NCBI GenBank assembly: GCA_014529385.2
Contig: CM043965.1
Coordinates: 65,317,190-65,381,189, forward strand
Direction of reading: 5' to 3'
DNA from: Adiantum capillus-veneris
Lineage: Eukaryota > Streptophyta > Polypodiopsida > Polypodiales > Pteridaceae
Length of the DNA: 64,000 nucleotides
Part shown: positions 22,963 through 34,103 of the stretch, piece after piece
Layout: each line of letters begins with the position of its first letter
How positions within the stretch are numbered: the stretch's first letter is position 1
Made by a program: the position numbers and the translations under genes
Notes under the pieces: model-generated
Seen by the model: only the letters and a program-made list of their open reading frames with translations
Told to the model about the DNA's origin: nothing
Database searches by the model: none

Positions 22963-23922
22963 AGAAAAAAAAGTGTAGTAAATAATCGCGATTATCTACA
23001 TTTTCTCCAGAATTGAGAAATTTGGCACAAATGAATATACACAGGGTCAAGCACAGGATCAAGTAGACTCCACAAATCAAATTTGGTGAAATTTGGATCA
23101 CAAAATTGAGACTTAAGCCAGATTCTTGGAATCAGAGTCTACGGACACTAAACAGTTGATAACTTGGACAAATCTTGATCAAACTCAACCAAACTTCTCC
23201 AGAGACCACAACAAGGTAATTACTTGGCAAAACAAGCCTAAAATGTGTAGAAACTGAGAAAAGTAAATAATCGGGATCATTTACTTTTGAGCCCCAGAAA
23301 CAAGATTTTGGACTTTCGAGCTTGTACACTGCTAGAACAACATACTACAAGGCCACTGGTCAATTTTGGATTCCATCATATCCAAATTGGTATATGTTAA
23401 CTCAGTTTCAAGTTGCAGATTAGTCCTTTAGCTCCTTGCAAGGATATAATTTGGAAATCTCATTTGCTGACTCACTTAGCTCAGATTGAAGAACCAGGTT
23501 GCAGGCAAAGAATTGGGAGCTTGACAAGAGTTGAATTCAAGTCAAGTGGAAAAAACGGATAACAAGCTAATGTGCAAAGTTAGGTTATTCAAGGTCTAGA
23601 TTTTCATCATTTCAAAGGCTGCAATCAATTCTGACACTTTCGAGCTAGAGTTAATCAACTCTTGTGAGTCTAAGAGAAATCAACTACCAAAAGTACTTTG
23701 GCAAAAGCACTCTTATCAAACCCGAGTAGAAATGTTTCTGCTACATTTCTGCTAATCAATACCAAAATCTTCTAGGAGACAGTTTTTACAAAACCAGTCG
23801 ACATGGACTCATCTCGAGCTGAGAGTTGAAGTACCGTAGAGCAAGCCAGTAGCAGTGGTAACACATGTACAAGTGCAACAGAGTAGATTTTACAACTATA
23901 TGGCTACAATGGAGATAAAGTC

Positions 23923-25380
23923 TTGTATACAGATTCAAAAGTCCATAGATATTTGATGAACAACAAAAGCAACACAAGAGCCAAGATCCTACTGATCAAA
24001 GTGAACCCAAATTTAGAGAACTCCCAAATGTTCACAGACTTCATTGGAGCCAGGTATTGCAAGCTCAAAGATGAAGTGCAGATAGAGGTGCAAAAAATCA
24101 ACCCAAGTGTTTATTCAGAAATCTGCACAAGCCACCAAAACATACAATTGGTGCATATGCAATCAGGGTCATTGTGCATGGATTACAGTGGTCAAATCTA
24201 TAGTCGAGAGCCAGAATTGTAAGATCCAACAGATCAACCAATAGAAGCAAATCTAATTGGAGAACCAAGCCAAAGACAGTACAAAGGTCAAGATGGAGCA
24301 TTCTACAGCTTGATGCTTAGTGTTTTAAAAGAAGATGCCGACAACCTGGCCAGCATAGAAGCAGAAACTTCTCAACTAGAGCTTGACATGACAGAACCAA
24401 ATGAAATACCACCAGTCATGGTGTATTGCCCAGATTGTGGATGAAAAGGTGGACATTTTTCTTAAGATTGTCCAAGAAATCCAGACAACACGGACATATC
24501 AACCACCAAGCAAGGTACAAAGAAAATTGGAAATGTGAATCTCGATGTAACTGCATCTAGCTTGTCACTTTTAATGCAATCATATGATTTTGCATTACCA
24601 TTAGAAGCACAATTCAAAACACTGCAAGTTCAAAATCAGCATAAAGATGCACAGGCAAGTGAAAAGCTTAAAATTGATTCTTTGAACAACAAATTCTTGC
24701 ATGAATTTAGTAAAGGTGTCGCGATATCACCAAAGGTAGGAAAAACTGTTAAGTTTGCAAATGATTTTGCATCCACTGGCACAAGTGTGCAATCATTCAT
24801 GAGTCTAAGAGACACATCAAACAGAAAGATGTTAGCATTGTATGGCCCCCATAATTCATATGCACACTATGTAGACCAAAAAGGAAAACTGTACAAAAAG
24901 AATCAACCAGTATCTGAATGGCCCACATACCAACTCATAGAAGTGCGTCCAATGATAGATCAGAAAGGATGGTTCATTTCAGAGGAAATAATCTATTATA
25001 GCCCATCATCTCTAGAGCTGAAGGATATTACCCGAGTGAATCCAAAAATTTGTTTAGACCAAACGAGCATATAATTTGACCAAAACAATCGTAGATATAG
25101 ACGAGAGTCTAGCATCTTTGATGCCTTGGGTCATGAAACCACAGAAGCCCATATCATAGGAGACCCATGGGATAGAAAATATCATGGCAAAGATAATGCT
25201 ATCTACAGCTTGACTTGGGGAATAATTTGTCATGTTTCATGGAGATACATAGGAAACTATGCAGAAGGTTTACATATGCCAAACATCAACAATGCTACCC
25301 AAAGTGTACCTTCACAATCCCAAAAGGTGAGACTCAACCAGAGCCAAACAGTTTTGAGCTCTCACAATGAAGCAAGCTAA
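23923..25380 (+). pseudogene. NA1 gag-like frame with zinc knuckle, several stops
   Basis: Three open segments (23923-24222, 24535-25074, 25126-25380) are in the same frame and are separated by stops, so they look like one ancestral gag-like protein of roughly 480 residues. Between them, near 24427-24470, the same frame reads C-P-D-C-G-stop-K-G-G-H-F-S-stop-D-C-P-R, a CCHC zinc knuckle with two stops. The segment from 24535 is rich in Q, K and S and contains G-P-H-N-S-Y-A-H-Y-V-D. I know of no exact relative. Gag identity rests on the knuckle, position and neighbouring protease. The product would bind element RNA in particles. Confidence 0.6.
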
Positions 25381-25912
25381 AGTGATCACCCTAGGAAGGG
25401 GAAAGCTGCAAATTCATCACTTGCTCAGCTCTAGTACCAAAAAATGCTACACCAGTTAGAAGCCCAAGAACTTCTAGCCAGGAGACCCTTTCAAAGCAAA
25501 AACCATTAGAAAACCATATGGTTGTTGGAAGTTTTCCATTGACCCAGAAACCATCAAAATTTGCAAAAAAATTCTTCTATGAAGATCATCGGGGACAAAA
25601 GTTTCAGTTGATCTCCACAAGTCAAGTCAAAAGCCGAGAAATCCCATAGTGTTCAAACAGTTGCATGAGACCAAGCTCACATATGCGTATCAAGATACAT
25701 ATGGTAACGAATATCAGCAAGATCCTGACCTTGTACAAACCCATGTGGATCGTACGACTGAAGTCAAAGACTATCTGAAGATGATGTAAACCCTCAAGTT
25801 GCCAGAACAAGTGATAGAAAAATCAAGATCAATGAAAGCTAAAGTCTAGAAAGATACACAAAGGTCACCACCAAAATCTCCTCGGAAGAGACAGATTCTA
25901 CCAGAAAGTACA
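25381..25912. other. Frame-broken part of NA1 coding region
   Basis: No continuous frame spans this interval. It links the gag-like frame (frame 1) to the protease-containing frame (frame 2), so at least one shift and many stops lie here. Confidence 0.5.
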
Positions 25913-26637
25913 GTGGATCTTCTAAGATCAAAAGTTACTCAAATGCAGGCACACAATGCTCAACAATTGCAAGAAAAAGGTGCGGTATTACAACAAAATG
26001 ATCCGACATCAACGGAAGCAGGTGATCAAAGCAAAGAAAATGCAAATAAAGCTCAACCAAAGGACGCTGCCACAGCAAAAGCACTCAATTCAGACATGAA
26101 TCCTAAGACAATCAAGTGCAACATTGTTGGTGAAAACGAAGAAAGGTAGTCAGGAGAAGTAAAGCTAGATTTTCAACTAGACAAATACCTCATGTCTTTT
26201 CGCACTTGGAAAAGATGTGGAAAACCACAATTGGAAGATGCTCCTGAATTTGTGAGCATATCAAGAAAAAAACAAGCAGAATGCTGGGGAATCATCTCCA
26301 CTACCATTGAAGTAGGTTCACAGATCATCTTAGCTCAATTCTATGTGATCATAGCAAAAGATATGCCAGACGACATCATAATGGGAATCCCAATGTCCCG
26401 AAAGATGTTAGAGATACAGGATGTAAACAGGATTCAGTCTTCAGAGACAACAAAGAATGAAGAATCCTTGACTTAGGAATCCAAATCCTTGATGTCTCAA
26501 AGAATGAATTCTCATCAACAAATTCAAAGACAAATGCAGACAATCAGCCCATCAACAACCAGTCAAAACCTTCCACAGCCTCCATGGACACTTTTCAACA
26601 GTTCCCGAGGACGGGCACTAAAATCAGAAGGGGGGAA
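25913..26637 (+). pseudogene. NA1 protease-like domain, active site lost
   Basis: The frame from 25913 is a polar linker. After a TAG at 26147-26149 the same frame reads L-D-F-Q-L-D-K-Y-L-M-S-F-R-T-W-K, then G-K-P-Q-L-E-D-A-P, T-I-E-V-G-S-Q-I-I-L-A-Q-F and D-D-I-I-M-G-I-P. These align with the retropepsin-like protease of plant gypsy elements (LLDxGSxVNVM ... GKPQLE ... IxVG ... YDIILGRP). The catalytic D-S/T-G is D-F-Q here, so peptidase activity is not expected. After another stop the frame runs on to end E-G-G-N-V-N at the start of the 3' LTR, leaving no room for a pol gene. Confidence 0.6.
26623..26637 (+). other. NA1 polypurine tract
   Basis: AATCAGAAGGGGGGAA directly precedes the TGTTAACTGAG start of the 3' LTR. 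Confidence 0.85.
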
Positions 26638-27730
26638 TGTTAACTGAGTCAACGTTAGTTAACAGGAGCTGCTCAAGATCAAAGCCTTGTGAATGCACAT
26701 CAAAGATGAATATGAAGAAGCAGTGAAGATTGAGCCGATGTCAATTAACAGGAGCTGCTAAAGATCAAAGCCTTATAAATGCACATCGAAGATGAATATG
26801 AAGAAGCAGTGAAGATTGGAGTTACACACTTTTCACATTTTTCCCAAATGGCCATGTATTGTAATTTCCCGATTTATTTAGCCATTGTGATAATTGTAAC
26901 ATGTTACGGGCTCAATAAGAGTTCCAAGATGTAGAGCATAGGTCACTTAGTGTACTTGGGTTGCAGATATAATAAGTGTGGAGCCTCAAAGGTCTTGGGC
27001 GCCAGACATTACACATTTTAGACCTTGGCTAAGATATAAAAGCCAACTTTGTAAACATTTTATTAACTTTTTGGATAAAAAATACACAGCATGAGCTAAC
27101 GGCACTCACTCCTCTCCTTCTCGCACTTCCTACTCCCTCCCTGGTTATCACATTGCAATCGCGTTTGTTGCATTGCAACCATAGGTAAGAGCTCTACGCA
27201 TTGACGTAAGCAGTTCACAATACTTCGTAGCTTTTAACGTCGCCGACCCGTGGCCTAATTTCATCATAACAAGGAATTTATACTTTCAAATCAAAAACTA
27301 AGCATAGGCGGGGTATTGGGACATCATTGCTAAGCATTTAGATGCATTCTGGGTCGAAAACGACTAGGTCAAAATCCCACTGCTGTTACTAATCGTGATT
27401 TTGGAACTTGACCTAAAGTGGGATTTGAGACCATAAGTATGTGTGCTTAGGTCTTGTAAACTTGTCTAGAAGTTTCATTACGTTTGAATGTCATTTGATG
27501 CTATAACGGATGTGATTTGTTTGTCGATGAGCGATTGGCTTTTGGTGATTTCAGCCACTTGAGTGTAGCTTGAGTTAGATGCGAGTTGTTAGTTGTTTTC
27601 TGAGAGATTGACAATCTCTTTTAGCCTCTATGCACTAGTCGAGTCAGCTTCGTCCCATGGATTGACAATTTAATTGTCGTTCTCGCTAATACTGCAATAA
27701 GATAGGATGGGATTAGACATGCGTCCCACA
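26638..27730 (+). repeat. NA1 3' LTR (1093 bp)
   Basis: It starts TGTTAACTGAG and ends GCGTCCCACA, matching the 5' LTR with scattered substitutions. It has two of the 86-bp units instead of three and a TATAAAAG at 27035-27042. Confidence 0.93.
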
Positions 27731-27735
27731 ATGAT

Positions 27736-27826
27736 GCACGGGGGAGAAAACCTCCTAAAGAAGGAAAAAATGCCCCGGAGGTCCTAATGTGTTCACACAC
27801 ATCACTACCACATGTATAAGGTAACA
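27736..27826 (-). repeat. Copia-A copy 5 LTR, right part
   Basis: It continues the Copia-A LTR from the position where 19953 stopped (GCACGGGGGAGAAAACCTCC onward) to the GGTAACA end at 27826. The pentamer ATGAT occurs on both sides of the intervening NA1 element (19954-19958 and 27731-27735). Confidence 0.88.
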
Positions 27827-27873
27827 TATGAAACAAAAACATTGGTCATTTGAAAAAAAAAATGTACATTTGC

Positions 27874-28199
27874 TTACTCTAATGTAGCATTGTAAGCATT
27901 GACAAGGTTCATACTATCCTTAAGTTGTATTCCTTGCATCCATCTAGCATCTTCAAAAGGATAATTCTTGAACTTAATAAGATATCGTAGGATAATCTTA
28001 CCATGTCGTAGCACCTTGTCTTCATGCTGAAGAATAGCTTCTGGTTGTAGCACCTCTTCTTGGTCTTCGATTTTGGGAGAGTCTTCAATAATTGATTTAC
28101 TTGGTGTCTCTCCTTTGTAGGGCTTAAGTAAAAAGCATTGTGTATGAGCCAATGGTTGGGCAACTTGAGTTGATAAACCATCTCATTGGTTGGCTTCAA
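27874..28199 (-). pseudogene. Gypsy-A integrase C-terminus and chromodomain
   Basis: One frame reads V-Y-Q-L-K-L-P-N-H-W-L-I-H-N-A-F-Y-L-S, the end of gypsy integrase. A shifted frame then reads V-L-Q-P-E-A-I-L-Q-H-E-D-K-V-L-R-H-G and Y-L-I-K-F-K-N-Y-P-F-E-D-A-R-W-M, a chromodomain. Chromodomains of these integrases steer insertion to particular chromatin. The usual final aromatic positions (W-K/F-K then W) are recognisable as F-K-N-Y and A-R-W-M. The frame stops at 27874. Confidence 0.82.
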
Positions 28200-28286
28200 G
28201 ATTTGAAAAGGACCATGCTATCTTTTTGCTAGTTTAGCATAATACTTTTGATGGCCCGTAGGATTTTCCGTCGTCATTTTCCTCAA

Positions 28287-29254
28287 TCAAGCCTTGGGAA
28301 ACTTAAGGAAGATCCAACCATTTTCTTTGAACGTTAAGGATCTTCTATGCTTGTCAGCAGTAGCTTTTTGCCTTTGTTGAGAGATGGATATAGCCTCCTT
28401 AATCTTTTGAAAAGATTCTTGTAGGTCACGGCTATACTCATCGGCAGTGAAGATCTTCGCATGTACTTTTAATAACAAGGTACTTTTAGGTCTTGTCTCA
28501 ATGATTTCAAAAGGTGAATTTCCCGTAGAAGTATGTACATTATTATTGTACGCATACTCTACAAGAGGTAAGTACTTTTCCCATTGTGAATGTTGATCTA
28601 TTTCAGTAACATGAGCCTTTAGTAGATCGCGTATCATAAGATTGGCTATCTCACTTTGGCCATCCATTTTTGGGTGATAGGCCAAAGAGATTCAATCTTG
28701 TACCTAGATTTTCAAAGAGACCTTTCCAAAAATTATTGGTCAATCTAGGATCTCTATCTGACACAATGGATGTTGGTAATCCATGGTGTTTGAAAATTTG
28801 TGATATGAAGAGAGTTTCCATTTGGTGTTCCTTAATAGTCTTTTTGACAAGAATAAAGTGGGATTGCTTGCTAAACCTATCGACCATTGTCCATATTCTT
28901 GTATTTTCATGGATAGACTTGGGTAATCCAAAGATAAAATCCATGGATATACTCTCCCATGGTAAATTTGGAATAGGCAAAGGGTGGAGTAATCCAGGTT
29001 GCTTCCCTCTATCATACTTGGTCTTTTGGCATACCACATTTTGGAACATACTCTTGTATGTCCACTTTCATGGTAGGCCAATATAAATATGTCTCTACTC
29101 CTCGGAGAGTAGGTTGAATGCCTCTATGCACCGCATAAGGAGGAGCATGGGATTCATACATAACTTTCTTACGAAGGGAGTGGGCAATGCATAGCCTATT
29201 TTCATGGAGAAGATAACCATCCTGCAAGGTGAATGGTTCCTCTTTCTTCCCCAA
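28287..29254 (-). pseudogene. Gypsy-A integrase core
   Basis: From 29254: the zinc-finger region (Y-E-S-H-A-P-P-Y-A-V-H-R-G-I-Q-P-T with Y-W-P-T-M), then P-W-E-S-I-S-M-D-F-I-F-G-L-P and S-D-R-D-P-R-L-T-N-N-F-W, then A-Y-H-P-K-M-D-G-Q-S-E-I and A-Y-N-N-N-V-H-T-S-T-G. Three overlapping frames are needed to read it. The catalytic blocks are recognisable: the first D in M-D-F and the second in S-D-R-D. The last conserved glutamate is in Q-S-E. The zinc-finger cysteines are damaged (P-K-C-G-M-P where C-x-x-C is expected). Confidence 0.85.
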
Positions 29255-29362
29255 AGCAAGGGCTTACATTATGTCTCTAAAGTCAGGGTCAGTAGCACAC
29301 TCATCTATTATAGAAGATAGATCATTGTGAGTTGCTATAGACACTGCATAAACTTTTGGTCG

Positions 29363-30520
29363 TCATGAAAGTGCATTAGCCACTTGATTATGCTTACCAG
29401 CAATGTGAGCAATATGAAAATTAAATTGCGAAATAAAATTTTCCCACCTCATTTGTTTGTCGGAAAGCTTGGTTTGTGTCATGAAGTACTTGAGACTTTG
29501 TGATCGGTTCGTAGAATAAATAGAGTCCCTAATAAGTAGTGCTTCCATGTATCTAGGGCATGTAGAACAGCTAAAAACTCTTTTTCATAAATGCCTAAGA
29601 CCCGTTCATCCGTATTGAGCCTTCGGCTCTCATATGCTATGGCATGCCCTTCTTGAAGCAAGACTACTCCAAGGCAATCACCACAAGCATCACATTGGAC
29701 CTCAAATGGCTTTGAGAGATCCGAAAGCATGAGGACCGGTTGGGAGGTAAGCTTCTCTTTGAGCTTGTCAAAAACATTTTGCTCCTTAGCAGTCCATGCA
29801 TACTTAACGTCCTTCTTTGTTAAGTCATGTAATGGTCCTGCTATTTGAGAAAAGTTTGCTATGAAGCATCTATAGTATGCACACATACCAATAAAGCTTC
29901 TTAGCTCATGTAAATTCCTTGGATTCGGCCATGCTTTTATTACCTCTAACTTTGATGGATCCATACGAATACCATCTTGAGAGATAATATGACCTAAGTA
30001 TTGAATCTCTTGAAGGAAAATTCGCTTTTCTTTTGATTGAGAAAAAACTTGTTCTCCCTCAATGCTTGAAAAATCACTTGGAGATGTTGCTTGTGTTCCT
30101 CCAAGGACTTGGAGTAGATGATGATATCATCAAAAAACACTCCAATGAATTTTCGGTAGGGTCAAAATGTTTTCTCCATTAGACGATTGAACATGATTGG
30201 TGCATTAGTCAAGCCAAAAGGCATGACTAGGTATTCATAAAGGCCAAACGTTGTAAAAAACGCAGTCTTTAGGATATCTTATCCAATATCCTTATTTGAT
30301 GATAGCCACTTTTAAGGTCAATCCTATTGAAGTAGGTAGAGCCTTGTAGCTTATCAAACATATCATCTACCCGAGGCATGAGAAATCTGTTTTGAATAGT
30401 GATATGGTTTAGTGCTCGATAGTCCACACACATACGGTATGTACCATGTTTCTTTTGCACTAAAAGGATTGGAGAACAAAAGGGAGAGGAGCTAGGCCTC
30501 ACCATTCCTTTTTCTACCAA
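29363..30520 (-). pseudogene. Gypsy-A reverse transcriptase and RNase H, broken
   Basis: RT begins at 30520 with P-F-C-S-P-I-L-L-V-Q-K-K-H-G-T-Y-R-M-C-V-D-Y-R and F-N-R-I-D-L-K-S-G-Y-H-Q-I-R. After a frameshift near 30270 it continues with F-F-D-D-I-I-I-Y-S, the catalytic box, around 30140. RNase H starts near 29964 (L-R-S-F-I-G-M-C-A-Y-Y-R) with V-Q-C-D-A-C-G in place of the common T-D-A-S-x-x-G, and ends H-I-A-G-K-H-N-Q-V-A-N-A-L-S at 29363. Stops and at least two shifts make it inactive. Confidence 0.88.
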
Positions 30521-30523
30521 TTC

Positions 30524-30934
30524 TTATACTTTCCTCATGATCTCCTCTTGTTGATCTTGGGAAACTCGATAAGGAGGCTTGTTAGGCGTTGAGCTTCCTG
30601 GTAGGAGCTCAATTTGATGGTCATTATCCCCTCCTTTTGGAGGTAGGTACATAGGGATATCATCGATGAACACATCTTGGAATCCTTTTAGAAAATTAGA
30701 CAAGTCTAACTCTTCTTGGTTCCTACTATTTACATTTGATGAAACATTAGGACCTTTTAGGGACTCTTTGACAAAAATAATGTACACAAAAACTGAGCTC
30801 TTCATTGATTTATCAAAAGCATGAGGATTTACAAGTGGTATAGTACGACCAGACTCACTAGCATATATATACATGTTCTTTTCCCTGTGGGTGAAGTAGA
30901 TTCTCCTTTCAAGAAACTTCATGTTGGCAACCAT
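30524..30934 (-). pseudogene. Gypsy-A protease-RT linker
   Basis: This frame ends with H-Q-I-E-L-L-P-G-S-S-T-P-N-K-P-P-Y-R-V-S, the standard lead-in to gypsy reverse transcriptase, preceded by the region that normally follows protease. I see no DSG or DTG protease active site and no CCHC knuckle, so that part between gag and this frame appears to be deleted. Confidence 0.7.
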
Positions 30935-31983
30935 GGCGAAGCAACCATGGTGTGGTGAATTACTTTGGTGATAGAACCAAGCCGTTGAGAGTTGACGTAC
31001 TCGGTCATCTCTTCAAGTAATCTCGCACAAAATTGTTGCTTTTGGTTGGCAAAGTCTATCTTTTGAAAGACAGTAGCCTTGAGATGTAAATCCCAAAACA
31101 TGTCTACATATTTATTGATAGACTCGTGGGAGAGAAGCTTCAAACTGTGCCATTTGGTAAGCACGTTTTCCTTTGCATCGCTTGCAAGGAATTACTCATG
31201 ATGGAAACTCCTAGAGTGTCCCATGTCATTGGGGCTTTGCCATTGCCACAAAGGCTAGTGCACCATTGGCGAGCCAATTTCTAGAAGTGCATACCTACAT
31301 GATGTAGCCTGGAGGACTCCATGAATCCCTAGTCTCCAAAGGCCTCATCAAATTGATATGAAGGACAATACTTTGTCGGTAGCACCAAAGGCGCCATCAT
31401 AGGTGAGAAAAGAGATACTCTTTCCTCCCTCTTTGAACTTCTTGAGATTTTGTGACCTTCGCCATGCAAGGTAAGATTTGTGATGTCTTCCCCTCTTGTA
31501 TTTTCTAAGGGAATAGCCATAGCTTTCATCAGAAGAGGAGGAAGGTGAAGAAGAAGGAGAAGAGGGTGACCTCTTTCTTGTCCTTTTCTTCCTTTGTTTC
31601 CTCTCTTTCCTTTTGGACTGACAAGGAGAAGGACTGTGGGTTGACCGTCTCCTCTCGGGAGGAGTTGGCGACCGTTTAGACCACCGTCTTCGTGGAGCCA
31701 CATCTTCAGAGGAACTTAGGGATTCATTACTTTCTTGTTCTTTGGATTCCTCCTCTTGTATGGGAGAGAGTCTTCTTTTGGGGTTCTCATCAAGAGGCCT
31801 CCTAAACTCTCTCTCCTCTTGGAGAGAAACGGAAATCCCATAAGCACGAAGTTATTGAGTAACTTTGGCTTGCAAAGCAAGGTTGCCCATAGCTTGCTGC
31901 AACCTAGTAACAAGATAATTGACAAACATGGGAGCATCATCATTAGCACCTTCATGTGCAAAATCAAAGTTATCAATGTTCAT
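30919..31983 (-). pseudogene. Gypsy-A gag with SR-rich segment
   Basis: The likely ATG is at 31983 (M-N-I-D-N-F-D-F-A-H-E-G). An in-frame TAA follows at 31852-31854. The same frame then shows a basic serine/arginine-rich stretch around 31560-31700 (R-R-R-W-S-K-R-S-P-T-P-P-E-R-R-R) and a capsid-like stretch at 31164-30919 (W-H-S-L-K-L-L-S-H-E-S-I-N-K-Y-V-D). The three pieces are in frame with each other but separated by stops. An RS-type tail is unusual for gag, though basic nucleic-acid-binding regions are common. Confidence 0.68.
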
Positions 31984-32411
31984 TATACTCTCTAGGTTAT
32001 TGTCAGCTATGCTAATTAAACTTATGTGTTTACTTAGTGTATTCTTTGGCAATTCAAAACCTTAGTTGCTACACCTCTTAGCCTTTGAAATTCGGCACTT
32101 AAGTATCTACACTCACGGCTCAATTTGGTTAATTATAGAGAGTAGTGGAGTGGATCTAATATTGCTAAGTTGCCAAGGGATATCTCCTTTTGAACTTCTT
32201 ATGGCTTAATAATGGTAAATCCATAGGCAAGTCTAAAAAGACCCCATTATTAAGACCAAAGCTCCCAAGGTGTGCACCATATCCCACATAGTGGGCTCAA
32301 CAAAACCGATAATAGATCCCAGTTCCACTTACCCTAATATAATTAACAAAATCATCCATTTACAGGCTACTTAAGAACCTCTCTTCTTAAGCAAGAAAAG
32401 AGAAACCAAAT

Positions 32412-32423
32412 GCTCTGATACCA
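32412..32423 (-). other. Gypsy-A primer-binding site (initiator tRNA-Met)
   Basis: The reverse complement reads TGGTATCAGAGC, one base inside the LTR end at 32425. Confidence 0.9.
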
Positions 32424-32424
32424 A

Positions 32425-33942
32425 TGTAATGGAATTGGCTATTAACTTGAGAGTAGCGGAAATTAGAGAGAGTACTTTTGTGAAATTACTTTGTGAGCAT
32501 AGCGGGTGAACATAATTGATGGTAGCAACATAAACATAGCATTTAGTTAACTTGGCATGAACAATACTTTTGCAAGAGAGAGAATTTAGAGAACATGACA
32601 ACAATTGAGGACCGAATTTATGTGGATCCGGTCCCCGCTCCAATAGGCATTTGTATTATGATTTCTCCCATCAAGAGAGACTTGTTACAATACAATCTTT
32701 GTGTTCCTTGTGACCTAGGTGATGCAATGAATATGGAAAACTTCATGCATCACGAGCATAATATAAACTTTTAAGAAAGCGTTAACTATCCCAAGCCTCA
32801 GTCCCAAGACCTCAAACACCTTCGAAGGTGGAGAGAGCTAGCAGGGAATGAGGGTAGGGAAGAGGAAGAAGAAACATTTCATAGGAGAAAGAATTAGTTC
32901 CTCACTTATCATCACTCTTCTTGCTAGCATACATAATAGCATAGTAATGAAGATGGAGAAGATGGCAAGCTTAGGCATTGAAGCATGGCTCTTGGTTGGA
33001 TTAGCATTCCATAGCCAAGAGTGTTGTGTAGGCTCTCAACCTCTCTACTTGCTTGCAGAAGGAGAGGGAGCTCTTGCACTTTGCACTTCACACAATGAGA
33101 GAGTGTGTGAGTGTGTGTGGGAGATTATACCCCCTAAACAAGCCCCCTACTTGCTTTGGTCGACCCCCCCTTGTGGCTCATGCTTGAAGCTCATTGGACC
33201 CCTCCAAGCCTAGCTAATCACAAGCAGGAGGTAAATCAAGTAAAAAGAGTAGCCTTGGGACAAGTGTCCCCCTTTCCCCTTTGCAAGAGGACTTGATAAA
33301 TGTAAAAACAATTAATTAAATCTTCTAAATTATCATTGGACCCCTTGGAAGGCCAACCAATAGGCTTTAGGCACACCATGAGGGTAACCTAGCTAGGGGC
33401 TTGACATGTGTCCTACTTGCCCCTTGGGCAAGGGATGCCCTTTGGGGGAGAGAGTGGTCAAGCAACCACCCCCCCTTCTTGCATGGATCGCCCCCTCCTT
33501 GTAGGAATTCACTTTGACTTTTGTGCCACCTCAAGCCCCTCAACCTTGGGCCTAGTTCTCACCACAAGCTTGGCTCTTAAGCCCCTCAAGCTTGGGTTGG
33601 GTTCTCACTTCAAGTACGGCCCTAGCATCTCAAACATGACAAGCACCTCAAGCATCACAATCATCAAGCATTTCAAGCATGTCAAGCACCTTAAGCTTGG
33701 GCCGGGTTCCCACCTCAAGCACAGCCCTAGCTTACCTAAGGTCAAAGGACTTTTAACAGTAACTATTGGAGGTCTTCAATGAAATTAACCCTAAACTCCC
33801 TAAGGTCTTTATGCTCCATTGGTTAGCATTGCTCTTTGATAGACCATCTCTCATTTGGGCCCATTACCATTGACCCCGGGTTGAGATAGTCCTATAAGCA
33901 CATGTCTATATCCTAACCCTTGTTCCCATTTATTCTCCCACA
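32425..33942 (-). repeat. Gypsy-A 5' LTR (about 1.5 kb, outer end inferred)
   Basis: The inner end (reverse complement ...CCAATTCCATTACA) is fixed by the adjacent primer site. The outer end is inferred from TGTGGGAGAATAAATGGG (reverse complement) ending at 33942, because no partner LTR survives for comparison. Inside, around 33600-33730, short direct repeats based on TCAAGCA/CCTCAAGC occur. The forward frames at 32848-33213 and 33408-33782 lie within this LTR and are not considered genes. Confidence 0.6.
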
Positions 33943-33999
33943 TTAAATGATCAGTTTAATACGAAGAAATCATTTGGGTTGGTTAGATATTAGATTTTA

Positions 34000-34000
<1 letters not shown>

Positions 34001-34041
<41 letters not shown>
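34001..34041. repeat. (CA)n microsatellite
   Basis: About 20 uninterrupted CA units, directly after the flank of the Gypsy-A LTR. Confidence 0.97.
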
Positions 34042-34103
34042 GCTCTTGTGGTCTTGATATTGTGGTCGCAATATCACTGGTGCTTGTATTTCTTGTGGTC
34101 TTA

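Larger units (their letters stand above)
21711..23300. repeat. Degenerate ~870-bp tandem duplication with palindromes
   Basis: The block beginning AGGCTCAAAATAGATCAT at 21711 is repeated, diverged, from 22583 (AGACTCAAAATAGATCAT). The palindromes keep the same spacing: 21791 to 22664, and 22077 to 22946. The region has no sustained reading frame. It lies between the primer site and gag and presumably forms the long leader of NA1. Confidence 0.8.
19959..27730 (+). mobile_element. NA1: non-autonomous LTR element with gag but no pol
   Basis: Two long direct repeats (19959-21142 and 26638-27730) bound a 5.5-kb interior, with a perfect ATGAT target duplication. The interior has an Asp-tRNA-type primer site, 2.1 kb of non-coding palindrome-rich sequence, a gag-like frame with a zinc knuckle, a protease-like domain and a polypurine tract. 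I find no reverse transcriptase, RNase H or integrase motif in any frame. This is the architecture described as TR-GAG or LARD elements, which depend on an autonomous relative. It was inserted into the Copia-A copy 5 LTR and is therefore younger than it. Confidence 0.88.
27827..33942 (-). mobile_element. Gypsy-A: chromodomain gypsy element, 3' truncated
   Basis: The reverse strand carries, in Ty3/gypsy order, a 5' LTR, initiator-Met primer site, gag with an SR-rich region, RT, RNase H, integrase and a chromodomain. The left end stops within about 50 bp of the chromodomain, against the Copia-A copy 5 LTR, so the 3' LTR is missing. Order of domains plus the chromodomain place it among chromoviruses. 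All coding parts contain stops or shifts. Confidence 0.88.

Noticed and set aside
32848-33782. Two forward frames of 121 and 124 codons as genes
   Set aside because: They lie inside the inferred Gypsy-A LTR, in a region of short direct repeats, with no domain.
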